64,000 nucleotides of DNA from SZUA-36 sp963727635 (GTDB lineage Bacteria; Pseudomonadota; Gammaproteobacteria; Xanthomonadales; SZUA-36): assembly GCA_963727635.1 (NCBI GenBank), contig CAVSHP010000028.1, positions 56,117-120,116 on the forward strand, read 5' to 3'. Both the position numbers and the translations under genes were made by a program. Below are positions 44,582-53,992 of the stretch, one piece after another (within the stretch, counting starts at the first letter, position 1; each line of letters begins with the position of its first letter). Below the pieces are notes generated by a model. It was not told where the DNA came from, did not search any database, and saw only the letters and a program-made list of their open reading frames with translations.

Positions 44582-45499
44582 ATGATTCCAAGCACCCGAT
44601 TCTTAACTGCTGCCTTGTTGGCTGCCCTGTTCTTTGCCATGCCGGTCAATGCCCAACAGCGGCAGAGCGGCCCCTGGTTTTTCAAGATAGACGGCGGTGG
44701 TGTCCATCAATCCGAAGCTGACCTGGGTGACAGCAGCGGTGGTTTTGCGGTGGACCGCTGGTTTGTCTCAGCCGGTGTCAATTACGCCTGGAGTCAACGC
44801 GACTCCATCGGAATTTCACTGGGCGGTGGTCAGGCCAACTATGATTTCAACGACCAAAGTGGTTTTGGCGGCGGAGCGCCCTGGAACAAGATCGATGATA
44901 CCCGCGTGACCCTGACGTGGCGGTTTGGTTTTGGTGATACCGGTTCGGTTTTTATCGTTCCCGCGCTGCGTTTCAATGGTGAAAATGACGCCAGTGCCAG
45001 TGATAGCCGCACCTATGGTCTCTACGCCGCGGCGGCCTGGCGGCTCAGGGACAACCTGACCATCGGCCCCGGTATCGGCATATTTTCACGGCTGGAAAAC
45101 AGCACCAAATTTTTTCCGATACTGGCCATCGACTGGGATATCAGCGATCGCTGGAACCTGTCGACCGGCCGCGGACTGGCCGCGTCACAAGGTCCCGGTC
45201 TGACCCTCAGCTACCAGCTGAACGAGGACTGGTCGCTCGGCCTGGCTGGACGCTATGAGAACGTGGAGTTCCGTCTCGACAACAAGGGCGTCGCCCCCGG
45301 TGGCGTCGGGCGCAACCAGTCCATACCGCTGGTGTTCACGGCCGAACTCAAACCCACCGAAAAACTCAACCTGTCCGTTTTTACCGGGCTGCAGTTCAAT
45401 GGCAAACTGAAGCTGAAGGACGCCATGGGTGATCTGATGCAAGAAAGTGACTACGATCCTGCACTGTTGTTTGGCGCGACGTTCGAATATCGTTTCTAA
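44582..45499 (+). CDS. Outer-membrane protein, DUF6268-like beta barrel
   Basis: A 305-residue exported protein with a signal peptide (FLTAALLAALFFAMPVNA). It is built of amphipathic strands (VSAGVNYAWSQRDSIGISLG, DDTRVTLTWRFGFGDTGSVF, WSLGLAGRYENVEFRLDN) and ends in TFEYRF, a C-terminal barrel signal. The repeating GxxxW/Y pattern is typical of outer membrane barrels with lipid or sensory roles, without enzyme motifs. It has its own transcription unit upstream of the flavoprotein gene. Confidence 0.75.
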   Translation: MIPSTRFLTAALLAALFFAMPVNAQQRQSGPWFFKIDGGGVHQSEADLGDSSGGFAVDRWFVSAGVNYAWSQRDSIGISLGGGQANYDFNDQSGFGGGAPWNKIDDTRVTLTWRFGFGDTGSVFIVPALRFNGENDASASDSRTYGLYAAAAWRLRDNLTIGPGIGIFSRLENSTKFFPILAIDWDISDRWNLSTGRGLAASQGPGLTLSYQLNEDWSLGLAGRYENVEFRLDNKGVAPGGVGRNQSIPLVFTAELKPTEKLNLSVFTGLQFNGKLKLKDAMGDLMQESDYDPALLFGATFEYRF

Positions 45500-45557
45500 A
45501 TTCTATGACGTGGGGGCGTGTATCAAACAGTGTGTTCCCCAGCCATAATGCAACGTC

Positions 45558-46841
45558 ATGAAAAGCCACGACCTGATCATTATCGGCGCCGGTGCAGCGG
45601 GACTGATGTGCGCCATCACGGCCGCAAAACGCGGACGGCGGGTGCTGCTGCTGGAGCGTTCGAACAAGCCGGGTAAAAAGATACTGATGTCCGGCGGCGG
45701 GCGCTGTAATTTCACCAATCTGTACGTGGCGCCCGATCGTTTCCTGTCCGCGAATCCACATTTCTGCAAATCGGCCCTGAGCCGTTATACCCAGTGGGAT
45801 TTCATTTCACTGGTGGAAAAACACGGCATCGAATACGTTGAGAAGGAAACACACAACGGCCTGAGTGGACAGTTGTTCTGCCGTCTATCCTCGAAACTCA
45901 TCCTGGCCATGCTGATGGAGGAATGCCGGCAGGCGGGTGTCGAAACAAGGCTACATTGCGAGATCGAATCGGTTCAGCACAACGCATCCGAGTGGATCAA
46001 CGGCGCCACCGGCGGAGGCAAGCACGGGCGCGCTGGCGGAGGCGTATCCACCGAAAAACCAGGGTCCGAGGGTGGTTTTCATCTCGGCACCAGTCTCGGC
46101 ATGTTTGCCTGCGAAACCCTGGTGGTGGCCTCCGGCGGGCTTTCGGTTCCAAGCCTGGGCGGTTCCGGTATCGGTTATGAACTGGCGGAGTGTTTTGGCC
46201 TGCGCCTGTTGCCCAGGTCCGCGGGGCTGGTGCCATTTACGTTTACCGATGCAATGCACGGCGTTTGCGAACGCCTGTCGGGTGTATCTACCGGGGCCGT
46301 CCTGTTTAATGAAAGGCAATCCTTCCGCGAGGATATCCTCTTCACCCACCGAGGTCTCAGCGGGCCGGCGGCGCTGCAGCTTTCCAGTTACTGGTCCCCC
46401 GGTAAAGCCATCCAGGCCAGCCTGTTGCCGGATCAGAATGTCATGGAACTCCTGCTAAACTGGAAGCGCCAGCACCCCCGCATGCTGTTACGCACGCAAC
46501 TCGATCACCTGCTGCCACGCAAACTGGTATTGGAACTCGAACGATTATGGTGGCCGGAACTCGCAGAAACTGCATTGGCCGAATGGCCCCATGTCTGGCT
46601 GGAAGCGGTTGCGCAAAAACTTGAATGCTGGGTGCTCAAGCCGGCTGGCACCGAGGGTTACCGCACTGCAGAAGTGACCATGGGTGGGGTTGATACACGC
46701 GACCTGTCATCCAGGACCATGGAGTCAACGGTTCCGGGTCTTTTCTTCATCGGGGAAGTGGTCGATGTCACCGGCCACCTGGGTGGTTTTAACTTCCAGT
46801 GGGCCTGGTCTTCGGGGTTCGTTGCAGGACAAGCGGTATGA
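45558..46841 (+). CDS. BaiN/HI0933-family NAD(P)/FAD-dependent oxidoreductase
   Basis: A 427-residue flavoprotein. LIIIGAGAAGLMCAITAAKR is the FAD motif, and PGKKILMSGGGRCNFTN is the family signature. ETLVVASGGLSVPSLGGSGI and TVPGLFFIGEVVDVTGHLGG with FNFQWAWSSGFVAG complete it. The family is widespread, with members that reduce steroid or bile-acid intermediates. A glycine-rich insertion of about 25 residues (NGATGGGKHGRAGGG onward, around 153-178) is not usual. Function here is unknown. Confidence 0.9.
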   Translation: MKSHDLIIIGAGAAGLMCAITAAKRGRRVLLLERSNKPGKKILMSGGGRCNFTNLYVAPDRFLSANPHFCKSALSRYTQWDFISLVEKHGIEYVEKETHNGLSGQLFCRLSSKLILAMLMEECRQAGVETRLHCEIESVQHNASEWINGATGGGKHGRAGGGVSTEKPGSEGGFHLGTSLGMFACETLVVASGGLSVPSLGGSGIGYELAECFGLRLLPRSAGLVPFTFTDAMHGVCERLSGVSTGAVLFNERQSFREDILFTHRGLSGPAALQLSSYWSPGKAIQASLLPDQNVMELLLNWKRQHPRMLLRTQLDHLLPRKLVLELERLWWPELAETALAEWPHVWLEAVAQKLECWVLKPAGTEGYRTAEVTMGGVDTRDLSSRTMESTVPGLFFIGEVVDVTGHLGGFNFQWAWSSGFVAGQAV

Positions 46842-47003
46842 CTGCACACTCAAAACACCGGGCACTTGCTCAAATTCGCCATTTCCACCGCCCGGATTTT
46901 CGCTTCGAAGCATTGAGTTCCCTGCATAAAAAGCCTTGACATAAAGACAAAGTGATTTTTAAATGCGCCCTATCAGTACCTAGCTCAGTGTGGAGATGCT
47001 CAG

Positions 47004-47243
47004 ATGGGTGAAAAGAGCCAATTACAATTCGAGGATGACGACCTGGATACCATTGATGATTTTGAAGACGACCTGGATTTTGATGAATCATCAGATGACC
47101 CGGTTCTGCAGGTTAAAAAGGATACATCAGCAGAGCAAAGACGGCTTGCAGCCAGGCGCGAGATTGAAAGGCGCAATGAACTCAAAGCCCTCAATTCAGA
47201 GTTGGACGAATGGGATGACCTGTTTGACGAGGATGATTTGTAG
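47004..47243 (+). CDS. PA3496-like small acidic protein
   Basis: A 79-residue protein from ATG 47004, with GGAG upstream. The first half is almost all Asp/Glu (DDDLDTIDDFEDDLDFDES), and the second half is a charged helix (AARREIERRNELKALNSELD). This is the layout of the PA3496 family, small proteins associated with cell-envelope integrity in gammaproteobacteria. The role is not established. Confidence 0.65.
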   Translation: MGEKSQLQFEDDDLDTIDDFEDDLDFDESSDDPVLQVKKDTSAEQRRLAARREIERRNELKALNSELDEWDDLFDEDDL

Positions 47244-47504
47244 CTAGCGTATCTATTCTGCGCAATACCCCGGAGCTAAAACCATCCTGTCACAAGCCAG
47301 TCCAGCAATACCATTTATCTACACGATCCCCACCCGTCAACATCCTGCTTCCTGAGCATCTTGAACTTTGAAGCACCGTACTGACCTGGCTGTCAAATGC
47401 AGCACCGTTGCATGCACCAGGGCCAGGCAACATCAGGTACCAGATAAACTGACAATGGTGCAGGGACCCGGTAGGTGCTTGCTGTCTGTGCTCTCATGCC
47501 AGCG

Positions 47505-47526
47505 GTCCCGGATCTCGATCCGGGAC
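47505..47526. repeat. 22-bp palindrome
   Basis: GTCCCGGATC and GATCCGGGAC, ten-base perfect arms around TC, form a very stable hairpin in non-coding DNA without an adjacent T-tract. Confidence 0.6.
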
Positions 47527-47640
47527 TCCCCTCGCAGCCGGCCGGATCTTAACGGGACCGGCCTCACAGTACATCCTCGGCAATTGCTCCCGGCATTGCT
47601 CTACCTCCCACATCCCTGTGGTCGTGTACTGGTTGGCCTC

Positions 47641-47661
47641 GATCGGGCTTCCTGCCCGATC
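47641..47661. repeat. 8-bp stem-loop
   Basis: GATCGGGC at 47641-47648 pairs perfectly with GCCCGATC at 47654-47661 around the loop TTCCT. Confidence 0.55.
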
Positions 47662-47757
47662 GCCCCTAATCCGTCCGGCTACTCGGCGCTTCAAAGTTCG
47701 CCCAGCCAGCAACCACCTGCCGGGTCTGAACCAGGGTGCACAGCTTTCAGCTGAAGA

Positions 47758-47960
47758 GCTCAACAGGCCGGGTGGTATTGACTGCCCATTTATCCGCCGA
47801 AGACGGGATTTCGCCAGGGATGATTTTCATGGATGAAAATCAAGCGCTGACGGTACAGGGATGTACCGCCAGCGCGGTCCCGATCAGGCGGAATACCGGC
47901 TGAGGGAACCCCGAAGGGGCGGATAAGCCTGGGCAGTCAATACCACCCGGCCTGTTGAGC
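47758..47960. repeat. 203-bp element with perfect 31-bp terminal inverted repeats
   Basis: The 31 bases at 47758-47788, starting GCTCAACAGG, are the exact reverse complement of those at 47930-47960, ending CCTGTTGAGC. The 141-bp interior contains more hairpins: TGATTTTCAT with ATGAAAATCA at 47821-47842 (10-bp arms) and a 13-bp stem with one mismatch at 47844-47875. CCCC-GAA-GGGG occurs at about 47909-47919. Size and long inverted termini resemble a miniature inverted-repeat element (MITE), or a cassette encoding a branched RNA. No coding capacity, and no clear target-site duplication is seen. Confidence 0.7.
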
Positions 47961-48010
47961 GTACGGCTTGTAACGAAGCCACCAGTATTCAACGTTGCTG
48001 GAATTAAAAG

Positions 48011-49864
48011 CTAGAAAGGCAGGTAGATCACCGTGTTCGAAATCAGGATCATGATGAATATCAGACCCGTGGTCATCGGTCCAAGGTAGATCCTGCCGGT
48101 CATGTTAAAGAAGAACCGGTTCAGGTATGGCAGCACAAACATCATCGGCACCACCGCGAACAGCAGGTTGACGTACAACCAGCCATCGGTCCAGTAAACC
48201 GTTCCGGTCAGCGCAAAGGTCAGGTACTGGACCACCACGATCAACATCAAACCAAGGGAGTTTGCAAAGCCCCCGACCAGCATGCTCTTCCATTCCGGGT
48301 CACCGGCAAAACGCATGGCGCCGTTGATACGCAGGGAGTTTGAAAGCAGAAAGATAAAGAAAAAGGGTACGTACATGGCCAGAAGAATCAGCAGGGGAGG
48401 CTGAAAGGTGCGCACGCCCATGAACAGAAAACGGTAATCCACGTGCAGGAAGTAGTAAATCGTGAACAGGGTGAGAAAATAGAACGCGAACAGGGCGAAT
48501 GCGAGCACGAAGGTCCTGAACAGTTCGATACGGTTGGTGGATGCCCCCCACATTTCGGGCACAACGCCATTTTTACGGCCAAAAAACCGGTAGCTGAGCC
48601 AGAACATCAGGTAGCCGATGCTGCCGTTGAGCACCGCCCACAGCATGACCGCATTGTTCATGCGCTGCGGGAAAAACCACGTCTGCTGTCTGCTCGAGGC
48701 CGCGACGAATAACTTTTGCGACAACTCGGCCATCGGGATGTAGGTGAAACAGGCAATCAGCGCGCCGATCACGAACATACCCCAGAAAATCACTTTACCC
48801 TTGCCCCGTGGTTTCGCCAGCGCCGGTGGCAACGGGTGTACCAGCGGTTTGAAATAGGGGATCTGCAGCATCAGGCGGCCCATGGGAACGACCGCCACGA
48901 GGGCCGCGACCAATGCGATCAGACCCAGCAGTTCCTTCCAGTACCAGACCTGGTTATCGGTGGAAATATCGCTATGCAGGTCAAAGACCCGCTCGAAATA
49001 TTCGATCTGGTTAGCGGTCGCCTCGGTGATGTATGGCTGGAACGGGTGCAGGATTTTTTCGTTGTGCACCACCCGCAGCGTCCTGTCTTCCTTATTGCCG
49101 TAGTAGCGGCCAATTTCCACTTCGTCAATCGCCTCACCGCTGGCCGCGATGCCGGAATTAACTGTCCTTATCGCTTCAGGCGCATAGCGCATATCGCCGT
49201 TTTTCAGTTCATTGCGATAAGCGCCCTCATCGTAAAACGCGTAGCTCACGCCGACATTGGAACGCACGTCCTTGAGCACCTCATCGGTCATCGAGAGCAT
49301 GTAACCCGAGACAAACACCGAATTGAGCTTGCTGGGTTGACCGGTCCTGATCGCCTCCTTGCCAAAATAGCTCGCGCCGTGAATAGCCGCGTTACCGCCG
49401 GCAGAATGGCCGGTTGCACCGATGCGGGTGCGGTCGATGTAATTCATGTTCGGCGTATCTGCCGCGTAATCCACCACCGCGTACAAGCCATAGCCTTCGG
49501 TGGTTGCCGCCCGGGGGCTCATGGAGGCGCTTGAGAATCCCTGCGCGTAAGGATCGATCAGGATGACAACCACGCCACGCCGCGAGAGTTCAATGGCGAT
49601 ATTCGCGAGCGCTTCCTTTGAACGCTGAAACCCCGGCACGACCACCACCAGCGGGGCGGGGTTTTCAACCGTCGCGGTGCGTGGCTTATACAGGTCGGCC
49701 ACCACCCATTGACCATTTTGCGTCGGAATCTTGATGTCCTGCACATGCACACGGCCCCATGAGTCCTGCACCATGGATGCGATAAAACTGGCCAGCACAA
49801 TGACAATGATTGAAACCAGCAAATGCCTCTTGGCAGCCTGGATCGGCTCCGTAACGTCGTTCAT
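48011..49864 (-). CDS. Alpha/beta-hydrolase fused to a multi-spanning membrane domain
   Basis: A 617-residue protein. One N-terminal helix (HLLVSIIVIVLASFIASMVQ) precedes a periplasmic alpha/beta hydrolase at about 50-260: PAPLVVVVPGFQRSKEALAN, VVVILIDPYAQGFSSASMSP and the nucleophile elbow GATGHSAGGNAAIHG. The second half has about nine hydrophobic segments (LLGLIALVAALVAVVPMGRL, VIFWGMFVIGALIACFTYIP, LFLMGVRTFQPPLLILLAM-like). Hydrolase plus polytopic domain suggests an esterase or acyltransferase working at the inner membrane. No named family was recognised; an ACT-domain gene starts upstream on the same strand. Confidence 0.8.
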   Translation of the reverse strand: MNDVTEPIQAAKRHLLVSIIVIVLASFIASMVQDSWGRVHVQDIKIPTQNGQWVVADLYKPRTATVENPAPLVVVVPGFQRSKEALANIAIELSRRGVVVILIDPYAQGFSSASMSPRAATTEGYGLYAVVDYAADTPNMNYIDRTRIGATGHSAGGNAAIHGASYFGKEAIRTGQPSKLNSVFVSGYMLSMTDEVLKDVRSNVGVSYAFYDEGAYRNELKNGDMRYAPEAIRTVNSGIAASGEAIDEVEIGRYYGNKEDRTLRVVHNEKILHPFQPYITEATANQIEYFERVFDLHSDISTDNQVWYWKELLGLIALVAALVAVVPMGRLMLQIPYFKPLVHPLPPALAKPRGKGKVIFWGMFVIGALIACFTYIPMAELSQKLFVAASSRQQTWFFPQRMNNAVMLWAVLNGSIGYLMFWLSYRFFGRKNGVVPEMWGASTNRIELFRTFVLAFALFAFYFLTLFTIYYFLHVDYRFLFMGVRTFQPPLLILLAMYVPFFFIFLLSNSLRINGAMRFAGDPEWKSMLVGGFANSLGLMLIVVVQYLTFALTGTVYWTDGWLYVNLLFAVVPMMFVLPYLNRFFFNMTGRIYLGPMTTGLIFIMILISNTVIYLPF

Positions 49865-49917
49865 ATGTCTGCCTTATTGCTTATTTTTCTGCGCATAAAA
49901 CGCGGATTGGAACGGTC

Positions 49918-50436
49918 TTATTTTTCCAAGCGGATATCCACCATCAAATCATTGGCCAGGTCTTCGAGTTCGCTTTCCAGCAGGTTAATATCGGTACTGA
50001 CCGGTACCAGCAGTTCCGCCCGGGCCCTGAATAATTCCCCGCCGGCCATCGAGGCCGCCTCGACCAGCGTTTCCAACTCGCGGACATTGACATTGTGGTT
50101 CGCCAACACAGTGGTAATGTCGTGAACGATACCCGGTCTGTCGTTGCCGACCAGGTCCAGCACACACTCACGTGTCTCCTCCGTCGCGGTCGCCGGTTCA
50201 CAAATATGGGCGATGACTTGCAGACCGCTGGCCTCGAGCCCAAGCAGTTCCTGTTGGCAGGCGACCGAGTTTTCGGTTGGCACGGAAGCCAGAAGAATAC
50301 CGGCAAACTGTCCGGCCAATGAACTCATGCTGCTCTGAATCCAGCTGCCACCATGTTTGTGCAGGGTTCTGGATACCGCCTTGATGATGCCGGGCTGATC
50401 ATCGGCGAGGATGGTCACTACGATTGAAGTGTTCAT
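49918..50436 (-). CDS. ACT-domain protein, GcvR-like
   Basis: A 172-residue cytoplasmic protein with two ACT domains: SIVVTILADDQPGIIKAVSR with the GGSWIQSSMSSLAGQFAGIL follow-up, and VLDLVGNDRPGIVHDITTVL with NVNVRELETLVEAASMAGGE. This is the architecture of GcvR-type regulators of the glycine cleavage system, which sense glycine and act through GcvA. It ends 53 bp before the start of the hydrolase-membrane fusion on the same strand. Confidence 0.85.
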   Translation of the reverse strand: MNTSIVVTILADDQPGIIKAVSRTLHKHGGSWIQSSMSSLAGQFAGILLASVPTENSVACQQELLGLEASGLQVIAHICEPATATEETRECVLDLVGNDRPGIVHDITTVLANHNVNVRELETLVEAASMAGGELFRARAELLVPVSTDINLLESELEDLANDLMVDIRLEK

Positions 50437-50545
50437 GGGTAATTATTCAGTTTTTCTGCCATTGGAGTTGGCTATGATATCGGAAATTCCGCCGGTTTTG
50501 TGTCTGTCGTGTGCTTACCTGCAGAATGAAAATGACGTTTCATCA

Positions 50546-50573
50546 AAAACCCCGGCAACAGGGCCGGGGTTTT
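50546..50573 (-). terminator. Rho-independent terminator
   Basis: An 11-bp stem (AAAACCCCGGC with GCCGGGGTTTT) and a 6-base loop lie 23 bp after the stop of the minus-strand gene at 50597. The T run on that strand fits intrinsic termination; the A run makes it possibly bidirectional. Confidence 0.75.
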
Positions 50574-50596
50574 GAATGTCACATATGTTTCAGGTT

Positions 50597-51367
50597 CTAT
50601 TTACCATCACCATAATCACTCTGTTTTGCCAGGTAATGCAGCAGGCGATTGTCTCCCGCTTTATAGGTGGAACCCCAGTCTGCCACGAATGCCTTGGCTT
50701 TATCCTCGCCCATAGCCTTGTTCATTATGTCCATGAAGCCGGGCTTTATGGGCACCATATCGGCGTAATTCTTGTACGGAATTACCAGGGAAATCGCGTT
50801 GCCCATACCACCGGAAACGACATTAATAAAGCCGTAGTATCCGGGGAAATTGTTTGCTTTCAGCGTTTCGGTCGCCTTTTTCAGACCCTCATAAAATGCG
50901 CTGCTCTGCCCGGGATTGATATACCAGTGGGAAACCGAGAAATACTCGTAACCGTCCATGCTTTCCGGCCAGTTTCCAATATCGTTAGTGCTGGTAAACG
51001 TGCGTACGGCGCTTTCAACATGCGGTTGAACCAGGCTGGTGAACTTGGCACCGGATTCATCATCCCAGTCATGCTCGGCGTCAAAGTCCGCCCAGTTATG
51101 ATCGCCAGTACGTGCCAGGTACTTGCCGGTATCCGGACCGGTCATGATCTCGTACCACTGCCAACGCATCGCACCGGGCTTTTTGCCCATGAAATGGTGG
51201 TACTCGGTGATGGCGGATTCCAATTCCTTGCTATGGCCTTCCTTGGCAGTGATCATGACAACTTGCGCGATATTACCTTTCTTTTCTTTATCCTGCGCGA
51301 CCGCTGATGACATGCCAAACAGCAATGCCAAAGCAGAAACCAATATCATTGTTTTTCGGAAAAACAT
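50597..51367 (-). CDS. Exported protein of unknown function
   Basis: A 256-residue exported protein. ATG 51367 follows GGAGG, and the signal peptide is MFFRKTMILVSALALLFGMS with cleavage near SAVAQ. The mature part begins GNIAQVVMITAKEGHSKELE and contains WQWYEIMTGPDTGKYLARTG, SVSHWYINPGQSSAFYEGLK and GGMGNAISLVIPYKNYADMV. The repeat of an ABM-like pattern in two halves suggests a tandem ferredoxin-like fold. No function can be given. A terminator follows. Confidence 0.75.
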   Translation of the reverse strand: MFFRKTMILVSALALLFGMSSAVAQDKEKKGNIAQVVMITAKEGHSKELESAITEYHHFMGKKPGAMRWQWYEIMTGPDTGKYLARTGDHNWADFDAEHDWDDESGAKFTSLVQPHVESAVRTFTSTNDIGNWPESMDGYEYFSVSHWYINPGQSSAFYEGLKKATETLKANNFPGYYGFINVVSGGMGNAISLVIPYKNYADMVPIKPGFMDIMNKAMGEDKAKAFVADWGSTYKAGDNRLLHYLAKQSDYGDGK

Positions 51368-51478
51368 CTTTGAAACCTCCATTTAGATGAGTAGTAAATA
51401 CCATCCGGGCCAAGTTGGCGCCGGACAGGTATCTTTAAGTATAGGTAAGTTTCAGATTTTTATTCGAAAACGGGTAAA

Positions 51479-52669
51479 TCAAAGCTCCCGCAGAGCCTGC
51501 GCAATTGGCTGTCGTGCCGCCCGTATGGCGGGAAACAAGCCACCCACCAGGCCGATGAGCATGGCGAAAAAAATACCCTCGGCCAACAACTTCATATTGA
51601 CGTCAAAGGCAAAAGTGATCGCGCTGAAGCTGGCCCAGTTGAGGGTCGCCGCCCGGTAGCCGTCAAACGCCAGCCAGGCAAGTCCCGCGCCGAAAAGCCC
51701 GCCGACAAACGCCAGCAACAAGGATTCACTGACCACCGAGATGACCACCGGACCGGCGCGAAAACCCAGCGCCCTGAGCGTTGCAATCTCCCTTGTGCGG
51801 CTCGATACGGCGGTATACATCGTGTTCAGCGCGCCGAAAACCGCGCCCAGACCCATGATGACCGCGATCAGGGTACCCAGACCGGTGATCAGGTTGTACA
51901 CCGTGGTCGATTGTGAATCGTAGTATTCGGATTCCCGCATCGGCTTGACATTGAGACGCGGGTCGCTGGTCAGGGTATCCTTGAATTCGTCATAGGCTTG
52001 CCTGTCATTCAGTTTTACATAGACGGACTGGTAGGAGTTGCCACGCCGGTAGGCCGGCTGCAGCACGGCCGCGTCCACCCAGATTTCCGATTCGGCCAAA
52101 CCCCCACCGGTTTCGAATACGCCGACTACCGGCCAGCGCTCCTGGCCGACTTCGATAGTCGAACCGATATCGAGTCCGGCAAACTGCTGCCGGGCGCCCT
52201 TGCCGACAATGACCTCGTTAAGACCCCATTCAAACATCCGGCCTTCGACCAGTTTGAAGTTTTCCCGCACTTTCATGGCGGTCGCCTGCACACCGCGCAA
52301 GGGAACGTTGGCATCGGTACCGGTCGAACGCATCGGCAGGTTGATGACGACAAACAATTCCGGCGAAGCAATCGCGCCGTCCGCATCCCGGGCAATGCCC
52401 GGTGCCTCGGCAATGATGCGTGTGTCATCACCGCCCAGGCCGCTCATCATTTCCGAATCGGCGCCGCTGCGCAGCACGATGGCATTGCTGTCACCCGCCG
52501 AGCTTTGCATGGTCCTGAGCACCCCCTGTGCAATCGACAGCACACCGACCATCACCGCCACCACGCCGGCAATACCCAGCAAGGCGGCCGCTGATGAACC
52601 CTTGCGTTGCGGCAGTGAACGGATGCTGAACTGTGTAACCGATACAACCTGTGATATCCAGTTAAACAC
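51479..52669 (-). CDS. FtsX/MacB-like ABC transporter permease (second subunit)
   Basis: A 396-residue permease starting at GTG 52669; its AGGAGGTGA Shine-Dalgarno lies at the end of the preceding permease gene. The N-terminal helix, a large periplasmic MacB-type core (about 60-265) and three C-terminal helices (LGTLIAVIMGLGAVFGALNT, ISVVSESLLLAFVGGLFGAG, FFAMLIGLVGGLFPAIRAAR) show the FtsX-like fold. It is the last gene of the efflux operon adaptor-ATPase-permease-permease. Confidence 0.88.
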   Translation of the reverse strand: MFNWISQVVSVTQFSIRSLPQRKGSSAAALLGIAGVVAVMVGVLSIAQGVLRTMQSSAGDSNAIVLRSGADSEMMSGLGGDDTRIIAEAPGIARDADGAIASPELFVVINLPMRSTGTDANVPLRGVQATAMKVRENFKLVEGRMFEWGLNEVIVGKGARQQFAGLDIGSTIEVGQERWPVVGVFETGGGLAESEIWVDAAVLQPAYRRGNSYQSVYVKLNDRQAYDEFKDTLTSDPRLNVKPMRESEYYDSQSTTVYNLITGLGTLIAVIMGLGAVFGALNTMYTAVSSRTREIATLRALGFRAGPVVISVVSESLLLAFVGGLFGAGLAWLAFDGYRAATLNWASFSAITFAFDVNMKLLAEGIFFAMLIGLVGGLFPAIRAARQPIAQALREL

Positions 52670-52672
52670 GGC

Positions 52673-53823
52673 TCACCTCCTCAATGCGTCTGCGATCTGC
52701 AGTCTTTGCGCCTGCAGAGCCGGAAGGATGCCCGCAACAAAGGCCATTGCCACGATCAAGGCGAACCCCAGCACGATGGATTTGACAGGCAAGTAAAAGA
52801 CCGGAAAGGAGCCGTCGGTCGGGTCACCCATCGAAACGAGCAACCGGCCAGACCCAGCCCCAATACGCCGCCGACGAAGGTCAGGGCCAGCGACTCGCCA
52901 AGCACCAGTCCGAGCACGCCCCTGTCGGTGAAGCCAATTGCTTTAAGTACCGCCAGTTCATTGGTGCGTTCACGCACCGTGTAGGCCATCGTGTTGCCGG
53001 CCACCAGCAGGATGGTGAAAAATACCGCCGACATGATGGAAATGATGATAAAGGCAATATTGCCGATCTGGTTGGCAAACCCCTGGATAAAGGCGCCTTC
53101 CGGTTCGGTCTTGGTTTCCTGCGCCGAGTTGGCGAACTCCGCGTCGATGGCCGCTGCGACCTCGGCTGCCCTGTCGGGGTCGGTGACACGCACGGTATAC
53201 CATCCGACCATTCCCTGGCCCCTGGCGCGGGTTTCATCAAAATAATCATAGCGGAAGAAAAACTGGCTGGTGTCGGTGCCTTTTTCCGCACCGTCGTACA
53301 CGGCTACGAGGTCAAATTCCCAGGTTCGTCCACCGTCTTTCTTATCCCAGATGGTGGCGTTGATCGGTATCCGGTCGCCTATTTTCCAACCAAATCGTTC
53401 CATCGTGCCGCGCCCCACCAGCGCACCGGTGCGGGTCGCCAGCCAGGCCGCCTTGTCCTCGTCACTGACGACGTACTCCGGGAACATGTCGAACAACTCC
53501 TCGGGGACCACCGGAATCTGTGCAAAGAAATTTTTGGGCTCCTGGTAAATCCCGCCAAACCAGGTAGAAGCGGCGGCATTGTCAACGCCGTCGATTCTCT
53601 CGATCCTGGCCTCGTAGCTCTGCGGCAGAAGTTGAATGATCGAAACCTTGTGCCGCACGATCAGGCGGTCGGCGCCGGCGACTTCGACACCGGCGTCAAA
53701 GGCCTGGCGGATGGCCGCGAGGTAACCAAACAACAGGAATGCCACCATGATCGACATGAGCGTCAGGCCGGTACGTAATTTCTTACGCCGCAGGTTGCTG
53801 AATATCAGGTAAAAATATTTCAT
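52673..53823 (-). CDS. FtsX/MacB-like ABC transporter permease (first subunit), frameshifted
   Basis: About 383 residues. Helix LTLMSIMVAFLLFGYLAAIR, a periplasmic core and a helix FIIISIMSAVFFTILLVAGN then AVLKAIGFTDRGVLGLVLGE. After LGLGLAG near 52840 one base is missing; in the next frame the protein continues as LVSMGDPTDGSFPVFYLPV and ends with GILPALQAQRLQIADALRR at 52673. Both permeases lie downstream of the ATPase gene at 53993. Operon order and fold indicate a MacB/LolCDE-related heteromeric exporter. Confidence 0.82.
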
Positions 53824-53899
53824 CAGTAAGCCCGCATATAGCGCTGGTATCGCGGAGTCTGGCGAAGTAGAGATTGGCCTGAACGCAGGGCTGGACTGA

Positions 53900-53923
53900 A
53901 ACCAATAGCCATAGCTATTGGTT
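53900..53923. other. Stem-loop between ATPase and permease genes
   Basis: AACCAATAGC at 53900-53909 and GCTATTGGTT at 53914-53923 form a 10-bp stem with a CATA loop in the 169-bp gap. There is no T-tract, so it may stabilise or process the operon transcript rather than end it. Confidence 0.5.
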
Positions 53924-53992
53924 GAGGGAAGCTCAAGTCCAGGTGTATCTGGACGAGACAGAAACGTGATACTGGTGCCATATGGGGGCTCA

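Larger units (their letters stand above)
47244..48010. other. Non-coding region of 767 bp rich in palindromes
   Basis: No credible gene is present; open frames here have no start, family or codon support. From 47500 on the stretch is filled with strong inverted repeats: 47505-47526, 47641-47661, the 31-bp repeat pair at 47758-47788/47930-47960 and further hairpins inside that element. It may derive from repeated elements or encode structured RNA. Confidence 0.6.

Noticed and set aside
47368..47836. Short open frames in the palindrome-rich gap
   Set aside because: No Shine-Dalgarno or family; they cross palindromes that argue for a non-coding role.
47500..47960. CRISPR array
   Set aside because: Repeats here are inverted, unequal and not regularly spaced, and no cas gene is near.
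48716..49534. 272-residue frame opposite the hydrolase-membrane fusion
   Set aside because: Rich in His, Arg and Gly with no motif; the minus strand encodes a coherent hydrolase with membrane helices.
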